Below are positions 26,402 to 34,381 of a stretch of 64,000 bases of DNA, piece after piece. The notes under the pieces are model-generated. The model ran no database searches, was not told the origin of the DNA, and saw nothing but the letters and a program-made list of their open reading frames with translations. Position 1 is the first letter of the stretch. Every line of letters starts with the position of its first letter. The translations under genes and the position numbers were made by a program. This DNA comes from CAMYOC01 sp963704875 (lineage in GTDB: Bacteria; Pseudomonadota; Gammaproteobacteria; Steroidobacterales; XN24): NCBI GenBank assembly GCA_963704875.1, contig CAVPIA010000008.1, positions 310,001-374,000 of the forward strand, given 5' to 3'.

Positions 26402-26525
26402 GACTGTGAACTCCTGTTGCATGCCGGACCTGTTGCCGGCACCGGGCCGGCCATCAGCGGGGGGCAAGATTTTGTGCCAGAGATTTTGTTTTCCGCAAGC
26501 GCCAGCTATATTTAGGAGAAGCTAA

Positions 26526-26542
26526 TTTAGCCAGCGGCTAAA
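26526..26542. promoter_or_regulatory. Probable operator of the BigR-type regulator
   Basis: Inverted repeat TTTAGCC-AGC-GGCTAAA with perfect 7-bp arms sits between the divergent genes. It overlaps the place of the -35 region of the plus-strand promoter, whose -10 TATACT lies at 26550-26555 after 17 nt. Confidence 0.6.
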
Positions 26543-26585
26543 CGCGCAGTATACTCATTCAAATTTCTCACTGGTGAGCCATGAT

Positions 26586-26939
26586 ATGAACCGTACCGCA
26601 GATAACCGGGCGGAGGTTTCAGACCCCAACCCACAGATGGAAATGAGCATCGCACAGCTCAAGATCCATGCCGGACAGGCGACGCGGCTGCTAAAGGCAC
26701 TCGCAAACGAGTCCCGCTTGATGATCCTGTGCAATCTTGCCGGTGGAGAAATGACTGTCGGCGAGTTGAATACCCATGTGGATCTGAGTCAGTCCGCGCT
26801 GTCCCAGCACCTTGCCCTTTTGCGCAGAGACGGCCTGGTGCAAACCCGGCGGCAGGCGCAGACCATCCATTATTCGCTCAGCGAAGGCCCGGCCCAGCAA
26901 GTGATAGGCGTGCTACACGATATCTACTGCCCGATGACT
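26586..26939 (+). CDS. bigR: ArsR-family sulfide/persulfide sensor, BigR/SqrR type
   Basis: A 117-118 residue winged-helix repressor with the ArsR core LKALANESRLMILCNL and recognition helix LSQSALSQHLALLRRDGLV. Two Cys, Cys49 and Cys115, are spaced by 66 residues, the same as the Cys42/Cys108 pair that forms a disulfide or polysulfide bridge in BigR. This places it with persulfide sensors rather than metal sensors. The ATG at 26586 follows GGTGAG; a GTG at 26574 in frame would add four residues. The stop is at 26940-26942. It probably represses itself and the divergent dioxygenase until sulfane sulfur is present. Confidence 0.88.
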
Positions 26940-27066
26940 TAGCTGCCGACAGCCTGGCCCGGGCAAGCCGGAGGCAGCGACCTCCAGGGTCTCCACCAGA
27001 CTCTGAACCCAAACACCGTGGCCGGCGCCTGGTTAACCCTGATCAGACACAATCGCTGTTGGCAAG

Positions 27067-27105
27067 CGCTGTTGCCTAGCGCTCTTACCAATCCAGGCAA
27101 CAGCG
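27067..27105. repeat. 11-bp inverted repeat downstream of bigR and fnr
   Basis: Arms CGCTGTTGCCT (27067-27077) and AGGCAACAGCG (27095-27105) flank 17 nt. It lies between two convergent genes and may end transcription or protect 3' ends, but there is no T run on either strand. Confidence 0.5.
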
Positions 27106-27159
27106 GAAGACAGTCATTGGTTGGGATACGTACCGCCAGATGCGGGTCGGCGGGTCGGC

Positions 27160-27918
27160 TCAGCCGCGAAGCGGACGCCGCAGAGAAGACGCCAGTCCGG
27201 TGAGCTCAAAGCTGCCGCCGAGTTCGCGCAATTCATCGACCTTCAGCAACCGCAGATTCTTGCGGTGGACCTCGATATAACCCTGCTGCTGAAACCGCGC
27301 CAGCAGACGACTGACGGTTTCGGTGGCCAGACGCAGATAGCTGGCAATATCGCGCCTTGGCATCACCAGCTTTAGCTCGGTGCCGCCACCCGAGCGCGCA
27401 GCGATGCTGATCAAGAAGCCCGCCAGCCGCTCTTCTGCAGTGTGGTCGGTCGCCAGGTTCACCGATACCGACAAGTCCTTACTCAGCAGTCGGAAAATCT
27501 GAGACTGCAATCCCGCTACTTCGTGCGCAAGATCTGACAGCCGGTTATACGGAAGCACGCACACACTGGCGTTGCTCAAGGAGACAGCGCTGCACGTGTT
27601 TATCCGCGGATAGATTGCGTCCAGCCCCACCAGCTCGCCCGGCAGATGAAAGCCGAGCACATGCTCGCGGCCATCAGCATCGATGCTGTAGGTCTTTAAC
27701 GCGCCGTCGCGGACTGCGTAGATCGAATGGAAGGGATCGCCCTCGCGAAACAAGTGCCTGCCGCGCTCCAGCGGGCCCTTGAGATTCACGATGGCTTCGA
27801 GCCGCTGAACATCCTCTTGGGCCAGACCCCTCGGCAGGCACAGTTCCTGCAGCGAGCACGTCCGGCACGCACGGCGCAGTTCCGTGATATTAACGACCTG
27901 GCCCTGTTTATGGCGCAT
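27160..27918 (-). CDS. fnr: FNR-type oxygen-responsive transcription regulator
   Basis: A 252-residue Crp/Fnr protein. The N-terminal cysteines Cys18, Cys21 and Cys27 (CRTCSLQELC) and Cys120 (ASVCVLPY) match the four [4Fe-4S] ligands of E. coli FNR (Cys20, 23, 29, 122). The cNMP-like fold follows and the recognition helix ATETVSRLLARFQ carries the E..SR contacts for TTGAT half-sites. The ATG at 27918 gives the usual length; a longer frame is not conserved. It is divergent from ompW with a shared FNR box and lies beside the cbb3 cluster, fitting control of microaerobic respiration. Confidence 0.95.
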   Translation of the reverse strand: MRHKQGQVVNITELRRACRTCSLQELCLPRGLAQEDVQRLEAIVNLKGPLERGRHLFREGDPFHSIYAVRDGALKTYSIDADGREHVLGFHLPGELVGLDAIYPRINTCSAVSLSNASVCVLPYNRLSDLAHEVAGLQSQIFRLLSKDLSVSVNLATDHTAEERLAGFLISIAARSGGGTELKLVMPRRDIASYLRLATETVSRLLARFQQQGYIEVHRKNLRLLKVDELRELGGSFELTGLASSLRRPLRG

Positions 27919-28007
27919 CAACAAACCCCAAATTTCGGTCACAAATGGCCGCTGCCGAGCACCGCGATGACCCGAATTGTGCGAGTGCAAAAATATGCCT
28001 GTTTTTG

Positions 28008-28021
28008 TTGACCTAGGTCAA
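28008..28021. promoter_or_regulatory. FNR box between fnr and ompW
   Basis: TTGAC-CTAG-GTCAA is a perfect palindrome close to the FNR/ANR consensus TTGAT-N4-ATCAA. Its centre is 41.5 nt before the start expected from the -10 TAGACT (28044-28049), the class II activator position for ompW. On the minus strand it overlaps TTGACC, a likely -35 of fnr with CATATT after 18 nt, which suggests negative autoregulation. Confidence 0.75.
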
Positions 28022-28085
28022 TACCTATTTACCACAATCGCCCTAGACTTAGGTCTGATATATCTCCCCATCTGAGGATAAAACC

Positions 28086-28742
28086 ATGCGTAAACATGTG
28101 CTTCTTGCAGTCCTGCTGACTGTTGTATTTGCACCACTCGCCAGCGTATCGGCCGCTGAAGGCGACTACCTGCTGAGAGTCGGCGCACAGAATGTTGATC
28201 CCGAGGATGATAACGGGTCATTGCTGGGTCTGGACGTCAATGTCGATGACGCCTGGGGCATGACGTTTAACGGCGAATGGATGTGGAAGAAGAACTGGGG
28301 CATCGAGGTGCTCGCCGCCTATCCGTTCGAGCACGACATCAATCTTCAGAGCGTAGGCAAGGTCGGCAAGGTCAAGCATCTGCCGCCCACCTTGAGCCTG
28401 AATTATCATTTCCTGCCCGACACCAAGTTTGACCCCTATGTCGGCGCAGGCGTCAATTTCACGCTGTTCTTTGATTCAAAGTCACAGGGTGCGCTGGCTG
28501 CTGACGGCGGCTTTCTGGATGTCACGGAAAATTCCTGGGGCCTGGCCGGCCAGGTGGGCGCTGACTGGTTTATCAATGACAAGTGGTTCGTGAACTTCAA
28601 CGTCCGCTACATCGGTATCGAGACCAAGGCCAAAGTCACACTCACGCCGACGTCCGCCATCGTTCCCGGCGGCGGCACTGTCAAGACTGACGTCGACATA
28701 AACCCGATCGTTTATGGCGTGCTGGTTGGCTACAGGTTCTAG
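28086..28742 (+). CDS. ompW: Outer membrane protein OmpW
   Basis: OmpW is an eight-stranded outer-membrane beta barrel with a hydrophobic channel. The 218-residue protein has a signal peptide cleaved near SVSA-AEGDY, then GDYLLRVGAQNVDP, WGIEVLAAYPFEHD, LPPTLSLNYHF and a C-terminal VLVGYRF ending in Phe, as needed for barrel insertion. GAGGAT precedes the ATG. The upstream FNR box at -41.5 indicates activation when oxygen is low, consistent with what is known of ompW in E. coli. Confidence 0.95.
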   Translation: MRKHVLLAVLLTVVFAPLASVSAAEGDYLLRVGAQNVDPEDDNGSLLGLDVNVDDAWGMTFNGEWMWKKNWGIEVLAAYPFEHDINLQSVGKVGKVKHLPPTLSLNYHFLPDTKFDPYVGAGVNFTLFFDSKSQGALAADGGFLDVTENSWGLAGQVGADWFINDKWFVNFNVRYIGIETKAKVTLTPTSAIVPGGGTVKTDVDINPIVYGVLVGYRF

Positions 28743-28783
28743 GCCTCTGCGCAGCCTGAACTGGATAAACAAAAACGAGGAAC

Positions 28784-28824
28784 GCCCGAGCGGCTCCGGA
28801 ACTAATCGCCGGAGCCGCTCGGGC
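28784..28824 (+). terminator. Strong hairpin after ompW
   Basis: A perfect 16-bp GC-rich stem (28784-28799 with 28809-28824) with a 9-nt loop is followed by ACTTTCG, a poor T tract. It probably ends the ompW transcript and separates it from ccoN. Confidence 0.65.
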
Positions 28825-28919
28825 ACTTTCGTGCTAAATTGGCGGCCGGCGGACGGCTTGGGGGTACTGCCGATCCGCCGCTTCGATAACGACATCAACA
28901 CCGCAATCGGGTAGATCCT

Positions 28920-30335
28920 ATGGACCGAGCACAGACCTATAACGACAAGGTTGTCCGGCAGTTCACCATCATGACCCTGGTCTGGGGCGTGGTCGGGATG
29001 CTGGTCGGCGTCATCATCGCTGCGCAACTGCTTTGGCCCGCGCTCAACTTCGACATATCGTGGCTGACCTACGGCCGCTTGAGGCCATTGCACACGAACG
29101 CGGTGATCTTCGCTTTTGGCGGTTCGGCCCTGTTTGCGACCAGCTATTACATCGTCCAGCGAACCTGTCATGTCCGTCTGTTCGCCGACGGCCTGGCCGC
29201 GTTCACGTTCTGGGGCTGGCAAGTCGTCATCGTGCTGGCCGCGATCACGCTGCCGCTGGGTCTGACCCAGGGCAAGGAATACGCAGAGCTGATCTGGCCG
29301 ATCGATATTCTGATTGCAGTCGTCTGGGTCTCCTACGCAATTGTGTTCTTCGGCACCATCGCGATGCGAAAGGTCAAACATATCTATGTCGCGAACTGGT
29401 TCTTCGCCGCCTACATCATCACTATCGCGGTGCTGCATATCATCAACAGCCTGGCGCTGCCGACCGGACTGCTGCATTCGTATCCGGTCTACGCCGGCGT
29501 AGTCGACGCGATGGTCCAGTGGTGGTACGGCCACAATGCAGTAGGCTTCTTCCTGACCGCTGGTTTCCTCGGCATGATGTATTACTTCGTGCCCAAACAG
29601 GCCGGCCGCCCGGTATATTCGTATCGCCTTTCGGTCGTGCATTTCTGGGCCCTGATCTCGATCTACATGTGGGCCGGCCCGCATCACCTGCACTACACGA
29701 CGCTGCCTGACTGGGCGCAAAGCGTCGGCATGATGTTCTCGCTGATCCTTCTGGCACCGTCCTGGGGCGGCATGATCAACGGCATCATGACCCTGTCCGG
29801 GGCGTGGCATAAGCTGCGCACTGACCCGGTTCTGAAATTCCTGATCGTTTCCCTGTCCTTCTACGGCATGTCGACATTTGAAGGTCCGATGATGTCGATC
29901 AAGACGGTCAACGCGCTGTCGCATTACACGGACTGGACAATCGGCCATGTCCATTCCGGCGCCCTGGGCTGGGTGGCGATGATCTCCATCGGCAGCGTAT
30001 ACGCGCTGGTGCCGAAGCTGTTCGGTCGCGACAGGATGTACAGCATCAAGCTGATCGACTGGCACTTCTGGGTATCGACGATCGGCGTCGTGCTCTACAT
30101 CGCGTCGATGTGGATCGCGGGTGTGATGCAGGGACTGATGTGGCGGGCGATCAATGACGACGGCACCCTGACTTACACCTTCGTCGAGAGCCTGAATGCA
30201 ACATACCCCTACTATGCGGTACGCCTGCTCGGCGGCACCCTGTTCTTCGCCGGCATGTTGATCATGGTTTACAACGTGTGGCGGACCATCCAGGGCGGCG
30301 CGGTCGAGCGCAGCCCTGTGATGCAGCCGGCTTAA
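28920..30335 (+). CDS. ccoN: cbb3-type cytochrome c oxidase subunit I
   Basis: CcoN is the catalytic subunit of the high-affinity terminal oxidase, with heme b, heme b3 and CuB. The 471-residue protein has about 12 membrane helices. The His ligands are visible in LRPLHTNAVIFAFGG, WWYGHNAVGFFLT, GPHHLHY and TIGHVHSGALGW. The protein lacks a signal sequence as usual. It heads the ccoNOQP operon; no clear FNR box was found in the 177 nt upstream, so its promoter is uncertain. Confidence 0.97.
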   Translation: MDRAQTYNDKVVRQFTIMTLVWGVVGMLVGVIIAAQLLWPALNFDISWLTYGRLRPLHTNAVIFAFGGSALFATSYYIVQRTCHVRLFADGLAAFTFWGWQVVIVLAAITLPLGLTQGKEYAELIWPIDILIAVVWVSYAIVFFGTIAMRKVKHIYVANWFFAAYIITIAVLHIINSLALPTGLLHSYPVYAGVVDAMVQWWYGHNAVGFFLTAGFLGMMYYFVPKQAGRPVYSYRLSVVHFWALISIYMWAGPHHLHYTTLPDWAQSVGMMFSLILLAPSWGGMINGIMTLSGAWHKLRTDPVLKFLIVSLSFYGMSTFEGPMMSIKTVNALSHYTDWTIGHVHSGALGWVAMISIGSVYALVPKLFGRDRMYSIKLIDWHFWVSTIGVVLYIASMWIAGVMQGLMWRAINDDGTLTYTFVESLNATYPYYAVRLLGGTLFFAGMLIMVYNVWRTIQGGAVERSPVMQPA

Positions 30336-30347
30336 GGAGGCCCATCG

Positions 30348-30956
30348 ATGAATCATTCACTCGTCGAAACCAAGATCGGCCTCATGGGAGTCCTGATCGC
30401 CATCGTTATCAGTTTTGGTGGTCTGGTTGAGATCGTGCCACTGTTCTTCTCCAACGAAGTGACCCAGCCCGCCGAAGGCGTCGAGCCATACAGTGCGCTG
30501 GAACTGACCGGTCGTGACATCTATGTCCGCGAAGGCTGCTATGTTTGCCATTCGCAGATGATCCGCCCGTTCCGGTCGGAGACAGAGCGCTATGGGCATT
30601 ATTCGCTGGGCGGCGAATCGGTATACGACCAGCCGTTCCAGTTCGGCTCCAAGCGCACGGGGCCGGACCTTGCCCGGGTCGGCGGTCGCTATGCCGACGA
30701 ATGGCACCGCATCCATCTGATCAATCCGCGTAACGTGGTGCCCGAGTCGAACATGCCGGGCTATCCCTGGCTGGCCGAGAATGAAGTAGACGGACGTAAA
30801 ACCGTCAAACACATGCTGGCGCTCAGAACCCTGGGCCAGCCCTACACCGATGAGCAGATCGCGTCGGCGGAAAGTGATGTCGCCGGAAAGACGGAACTGG
30901 AAGCCCTGATTGCCTATCTGCAGGGGCTGGGCACCAATATGCAGGGCCGGAGATAG
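30348..30956 (+). CDS. ccoO: cbb3-type cytochrome c oxidase subunit II
   Basis: CcoO is a membrane-anchored monoheme cytochrome c passing electrons to CcoN. The 202-residue protein has one N-terminal helix (LIAIVISFGGLVEIVPLFF), the heme motif CYVCH in REGCYVCHSQMIRPF, and the distal Met in ESNMPGYPWL. AAGGAGG lies before the ATG, 12 nt after ccoN. Confidence 0.97.
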   Translation: MNHSLVETKIGLMGVLIAIVISFGGLVEIVPLFFSNEVTQPAEGVEPYSALELTGRDIYVREGCYVCHSQMIRPFRSETERYGHYSLGGESVYDQPFQFGSKRTGPDLARVGGRYADEWHRIHLINPRNVVPESNMPGYPWLAENEVDGRKTVKHMLALRTLGQPYTDEQIASAESDVAGKTELEALIAYLQGLGTNMQGRR

Positions 30957-30959
30957 TTA

Positions 30960-31157
30960 GTGGATCTGCCAACACTGCGCGGATTGTCCACCCTGCTGCT
31001 GATGCTGACGTTTATCGGCATCGTCATCTGGGCCTGGAGCAGCAAGCGCAAGAATGACTTCGAAGAGGCCTCCAGATTGCCGTTTGACAACGATGTTCCG
31101 AGTGCATCGGCAGATAGCAGCAGAGGACCGGAAAGTGCGGGAGAAAAAAGACCATGA
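30960..31157 (+). CDS. ccoQ: cbb3 oxidase small subunit CcoQ/FixQ
   Basis: A 65-residue single-helix protein (STLLLMLTFIGIVIWAW) with the CcoQ motif SSKRKNDFEEASRLPF. It stabilises the complex. The start is GTG directly after the ccoO stop, and the end overlaps the ccoP start (ATGA). Confidence 0.92.
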   Translation: MDLPTLRGLSTLLLMLTFIGIVIWAWSSKRKNDFEEASRLPFDNDVPSASADSSRGPESAGEKRP

Positions 31158-32047
31158 GTAGCTTTTGGAGCTGGTTCATCATCATCATTACGGTGGGGAA
31201 TATCCTCGCAGCCGTGTGGCTGATGTATTCAAATACCCAAAGGGCCACCCCGGGCACTACCGAAGTCACCGGCCACAAGTGGGATGGCGATCTGGAAGAG
31301 TTCAACAATCCACTGCCGCGCTGGTGGCTGGGCTTGTTCTACGTCACCGTGCTGATGAGCGTGGCCTATTTCATCCTCTACCCGGGCCTGGGGAATTTCA
31401 GTGGCGTGCTGGGCTGGAGTCAGGTGGGCCAATATCAGGCCGAAGTCGAGGCCGCCGATGCCCGCTATGCAGAGTTTTATGCACGCTTCGCCGATATGGA
31501 ACTGATTGAGCTTGCGGCAAATGATGAAGCGATGGCCGCAGCCGGAAACATTTTTGGCAATAATTGCGCTGCCTGTCACGGTGCGGACGGCCGCGGCGCG
31601 GTGGGCTTCCCCAATCTCACCGACGACAGCTGGCAGTATGGCGGCTCGCCGGAGAATATCCTCGCCACGCTGACCAATGGTCGCAACGGCGTGATGCCTC
31701 CTCAGGCAGCGATCCTCGGTGAGGACGGTGTCGATGAAGTTGTCGCCTATGTGCTGTCGATCAGCGGCCGGGATGCGCCGGCCGACAAGGCGGCAGCGGG
31801 TGGCCAGCGCTTTGCCCAGACCTGTGCCGCCTGCCATGGACCTGACGCCAAGGGCAATCCGCTCATCGGCGCGCCAAACCTGACCGATGATGTTTGGGTG
31901 TTCGGCGGTTCCCCGGCCAGTATCCGGGAAACATTGATCAATGGCCGGGCCAACCAGATGCCGGCACAGTTGCCGATGCTGGGCGAGGATCGGACGCGGC
32001 TGATGGCGGCGTATGTGCTGAAACTCTCAGGCTCGACGGGTGACTGA
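31154..32047 (+). CDS. ccoP: cbb3-type cytochrome c oxidase diheme subunit III
   Basis: CcoP receives electrons from soluble cytochromes. The 297-residue protein has two N-terminal helices with the conserved HKWDGDLEEFNNPLPRWW loop, then two cytochrome c domains, each with CAACHG (NNCAACHGADGRG and QTCAACHGPDAKG) and distal Met in VMPP and QMPAQ. Coupled to ccoQ by ATGA. Confidence 0.97.
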   Translation: MSSFWSWFIIIITVGNILAAVWLMYSNTQRATPGTTEVTGHKWDGDLEEFNNPLPRWWLGLFYVTVLMSVAYFILYPGLGNFSGVLGWSQVGQYQAEVEAADARYAEFYARFADMELIELAANDEAMAAAGNIFGNNCAACHGADGRGAVGFPNLTDDSWQYGGSPENILATLTNGRNGVMPPQAAILGEDGVDEVVAYVLSISGRDAPADKAAAGGQRFAQTCAACHGPDAKGNPLIGAPNLTDDVWVFGGSPASIRETLINGRANQMPAQLPMLGEDRTRLMAAYVLKLSGSTGD

Positions 32048-32453
32048 CAGAAGCCAGCCAGGACACCCACCGGAAGAGACTCCGGAACCGCCACGCACCT
32101 GGAAGCGTCGACAGCGGGACATAGCCAATGTGCTGTGGATTTCGTTTTTGACCGCCGCGGTTGCGACCATGTTTTTCTTCGCCGCAGTCGACCCGGAAGT
32201 ACTCAGCGGCAACAACACGCTGGGTTGGCATATCAGCAGAGATGCGGGCTACGCGCTCGGATTTTTCGGCTTCTGGCTGCTTACTGCAAGCACCGGCGCT
32301 TTGGTAGTCCTGCTGGTGCGCACCGAGCACCGGGCGCAGGATATCCCGGGCGTCAAGGCGCGCAAGCGTGCTGCCAGAAAACTCAGGGACAAACACAAGA
32401 CCGGCCAGGCCTCTGACCCCAGACCGGCTGACGGCGGAGCGCCAAGAACATGA
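32040..32453 (+). CDS. Unknown two-helix membrane protein of the cco cluster
   Basis: I do not recognise this 137-residue protein. It has a basic Pro-rich N-terminus, two membrane helices (WISFLTAAVATMFFFAAV and ALGFFGFWLLTASTGALVVLL) and a very basic cytoplasmic tail. It overlaps ccoP by 8 nt (GTG start) and ccoG by 4 nt (ATGA), so it is cotranslated in the middle of the oxidase operon. An assembly or stability role for the oxidase is likely by position only. Confidence 0.75.
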   Translation: MTDRSQPGHPPEETPEPPRTWKRRQRDIANVLWISFLTAAVATMFFFAAVDPEVLSGNNTLGWHISRDAGYALGFFGFWLLTASTGALVVLLVRTEHRAQDIPGVKARKRAARKLRDKHKTGQASDPRPADGGAPRT

Positions 32454-33844
32454 GCCAGCCGGCCAGCCAGGTCCCCGACTCCTTCTACATCGTTCACGAG
32501 AAAATCCATGCCCGCGAGGTCAGCGGGCGATTTGACCGAATGCGCAAGCTGGCGGTCGTGGTGTTGCTCGGCATTTACTATCTGCTGCCGTTCCTCACCT
32601 GGAACGACCGCCAGGCAATCCTGTTCGATCTCCCGGCAAGAAAGTTTTACATGTTCGGTATCACCTTCTGGCCCCAGGATTTTTTCTATTTGTCGCTGAT
32701 CCTGATCATCGCGGCGCTGACGCTGTTCTTCTTCACTGCTCTTCTCGGCCGGATCTGGTGCGGCTACGCCTGTCCGCAAACGGTGTGGACCGAGGTTTTT
32801 GTGTGGATGGAGCGTCTGACCGAGGGCAAGGCGGCGCGCCGGCGCAAACTGGACAAGGGCCCCTGGACCCGGGAAAAGATCCTCCGCAAGGGCGCCAAGC
32901 AGTTTCTTTGGATCAGTTTCTCGCTGTGGACAGGCATCACGTTTGTCGGCTATTTCACGCCTGTCCGAGACTTGTTCCAGGGCATCACCAGCTTTGGGCT
33001 CGGGCCCTGGGAGACGTTCTGGTGCCTGTTCTATTCCGCAGCCACCTACGGCAACGCGGGGTTTTTGCGCGAACAGGTGTGCAAATACATGTGCCCGTAT
33101 GCGCGCTTTCAAAGCGCGATGTTCGACCATGACACGCTAATCGTTTCGTATGACGAGAAACGCGGCGAACCCCGGGGTGGTCGCAAACGCGGCATCGATC
33201 CCGCGGACGCCGGGCTGGGCAGTTGCGTGGACTGCAATATGTGCGTGCAGGTATGCCCTACAGGGATCGATATCCGCGAGGGGCTGCAGTACGAGTGCAT
33301 CGCCTGCGCCCTGTGCGTCGATGTCTGTGACTCGGTCATGGACAAGATGGACTACCCCCGCGGCCTGATCCGTTACAGTTCCGAATCGGCGATGACCGAG
33401 GGTAAGCCCTTAAGTATCCTGCGGCCACGGGTCATCATCTACGCTGTGCTGCTGCTCGTCCTGGTGACCGGGTTCAGTGTCTCGCTGGGCCAGCGCATGC
33501 CGTTGCGAATGGACACTATCCGTGACCGCAATTCGCTTTACCGGGAGATCGAGCCTGGCGTGATCGAGAACGTATATACGCTCAAGATCATCAATCTGGA
33601 CGGTGTCGCGCATCGTTATCGACTGGAGGCCAGCGGCATGCCGGAGTTGACGATCGATGTGGACCCGGCCGCGCTCATTCTGGAGCCAGGCGAGGTGCGT
33701 CGCGTGCCGATCTCGATCCGTGCGTCTGGCAGCGATATCAGTGCTGGCGGGAAGGATATCGATCTCAGGCTGGAAGCCATCGACGCGCCCGACATCGCCG
33801 TGGAGTCGGCGACTCGATTCCTCGGTCCTGTGCCATCGCGCTGA
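32450..33844 (+). CDS. ccoG: cbb3 oxidase accessory iron-sulfur protein CcoG
   Basis: CcoG (RdxA/FixG) is a membrane protein with two [4Fe-4S] clusters, reported to reduce Cu(II) for CuB insertion. The 464 residues show five membrane helices, CGYACPQTVWTEVF, CKYMCPYARFQ, the ferredoxin motifs CVDCNMCVQVCPTGI and CIACALCVDVCD, and a C-terminal periplasmic Ig-like FixG domain. Start overlaps the previous stop as ATGA. Confidence 0.95.
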   Translation: MSQPASQVPDSFYIVHEKIHAREVSGRFDRMRKLAVVVLLGIYYLLPFLTWNDRQAILFDLPARKFYMFGITFWPQDFFYLSLILIIAALTLFFFTALLGRIWCGYACPQTVWTEVFVWMERLTEGKAARRRKLDKGPWTREKILRKGAKQFLWISFSLWTGITFVGYFTPVRDLFQGITSFGLGPWETFWCLFYSAATYGNAGFLREQVCKYMCPYARFQSAMFDHDTLIVSYDEKRGEPRGGRKRGIDPADAGLGSCVDCNMCVQVCPTGIDIREGLQYECIACALCVDVCDSVMDKMDYPRGLIRYSSESAMTEGKPLSILRPRVIIYAVLLLVLVTGFSVSLGQRMPLRMDTIRDRNSLYREIEPGVIENVYTLKIINLDGVAHRYRLEASGMPELTIDVDPAALILEPGEVRRVPISIRASGSDISAGGKDIDLRLEAIDAPDIAVESATRFLGPVPSR

Positions 33845-33859
33845 GATAGACTATCCGTT

Positions 33860-34378
33860 ATGAAATCATCTCCGGATACACCGCATCCGGAACCCTGGTA
33901 CCGCCAATTCTGGCCATGGTTCCTGATCGCATTGCCACTGACCGCAGTCACCGCGAGCATGGTCACGATCTATCTGGCAACGACGCGTTCGCATTCGATG
34001 GTTGTGGATGACTACGCCCGTATCGGACTGTCCACGCAAAAGCGATTCGAGCGAGACCAGCAAGCCCGGACCCTGGGTCTTTCGGCAAGTCTTGCGCTAA
34101 ACGGTTCAAGCATCGCGCTGGAGCTCTATCCGCCCGGACATCCTGACCAGGGCGTGTTGTTTCTGACGCTTTCTCACCCGACCCAGTCAGAAAAGGACCG
34201 GCGGGTGGAACTGCACAGCGACGGCATGCGCTATCAGGGCAAGATGGAGCTGCCTGACGCAGGGCGCTGGTATATCCAACTCGAACCTGCAGACTTTAGC
34301 TGGCGACTGGCCGGCGAACTTGCGCCGGGCGCTGGCCAGCTTGAGCTGTACCCGGGCGGTAACAAACCCGGGCAGTGA
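33860..34378 (+). CDS. ccoH: FixH-family protein
   Basis: A 172-residue protein with one N-terminal helix (FLIALPLTAVTASMVTIYLA) followed by VVDDYARIGL and a periplasmic beta domain, the FixH/CcoH pattern. CcoH is needed for cbb3 assembly, probably with CcoI in copper delivery. It lies between ccoG and ccoI as in other species. Confidence 0.88.
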   Translation: MKSSPDTPHPEPWYRQFWPWFLIALPLTAVTASMVTIYLATTRSHSMVVDDYARIGLSTQKRFERDQQARTLGLSASLALNGSSIALELYPPGHPDQGVLFLTLSHPTQSEKDRRVELHSDGMRYQGKMELPDAGRWYIQLEPADFSWRLAGELAPGAGQLELYPGGNKPGQ

Positions 34379-34381
34379 AGC

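Noticed and set aside
28870..28900. FNR box before ccoN
   Set aside because: Only a half site ATCAA with a poor, wrongly spaced partner was found.
28482..30356. A 624-codon open frame on the minus strand
   Set aside because: It is antisense to ccoN and ompW, whose identity is certain, and the product is a low-quality Asp/His/Arg-rich sequence.
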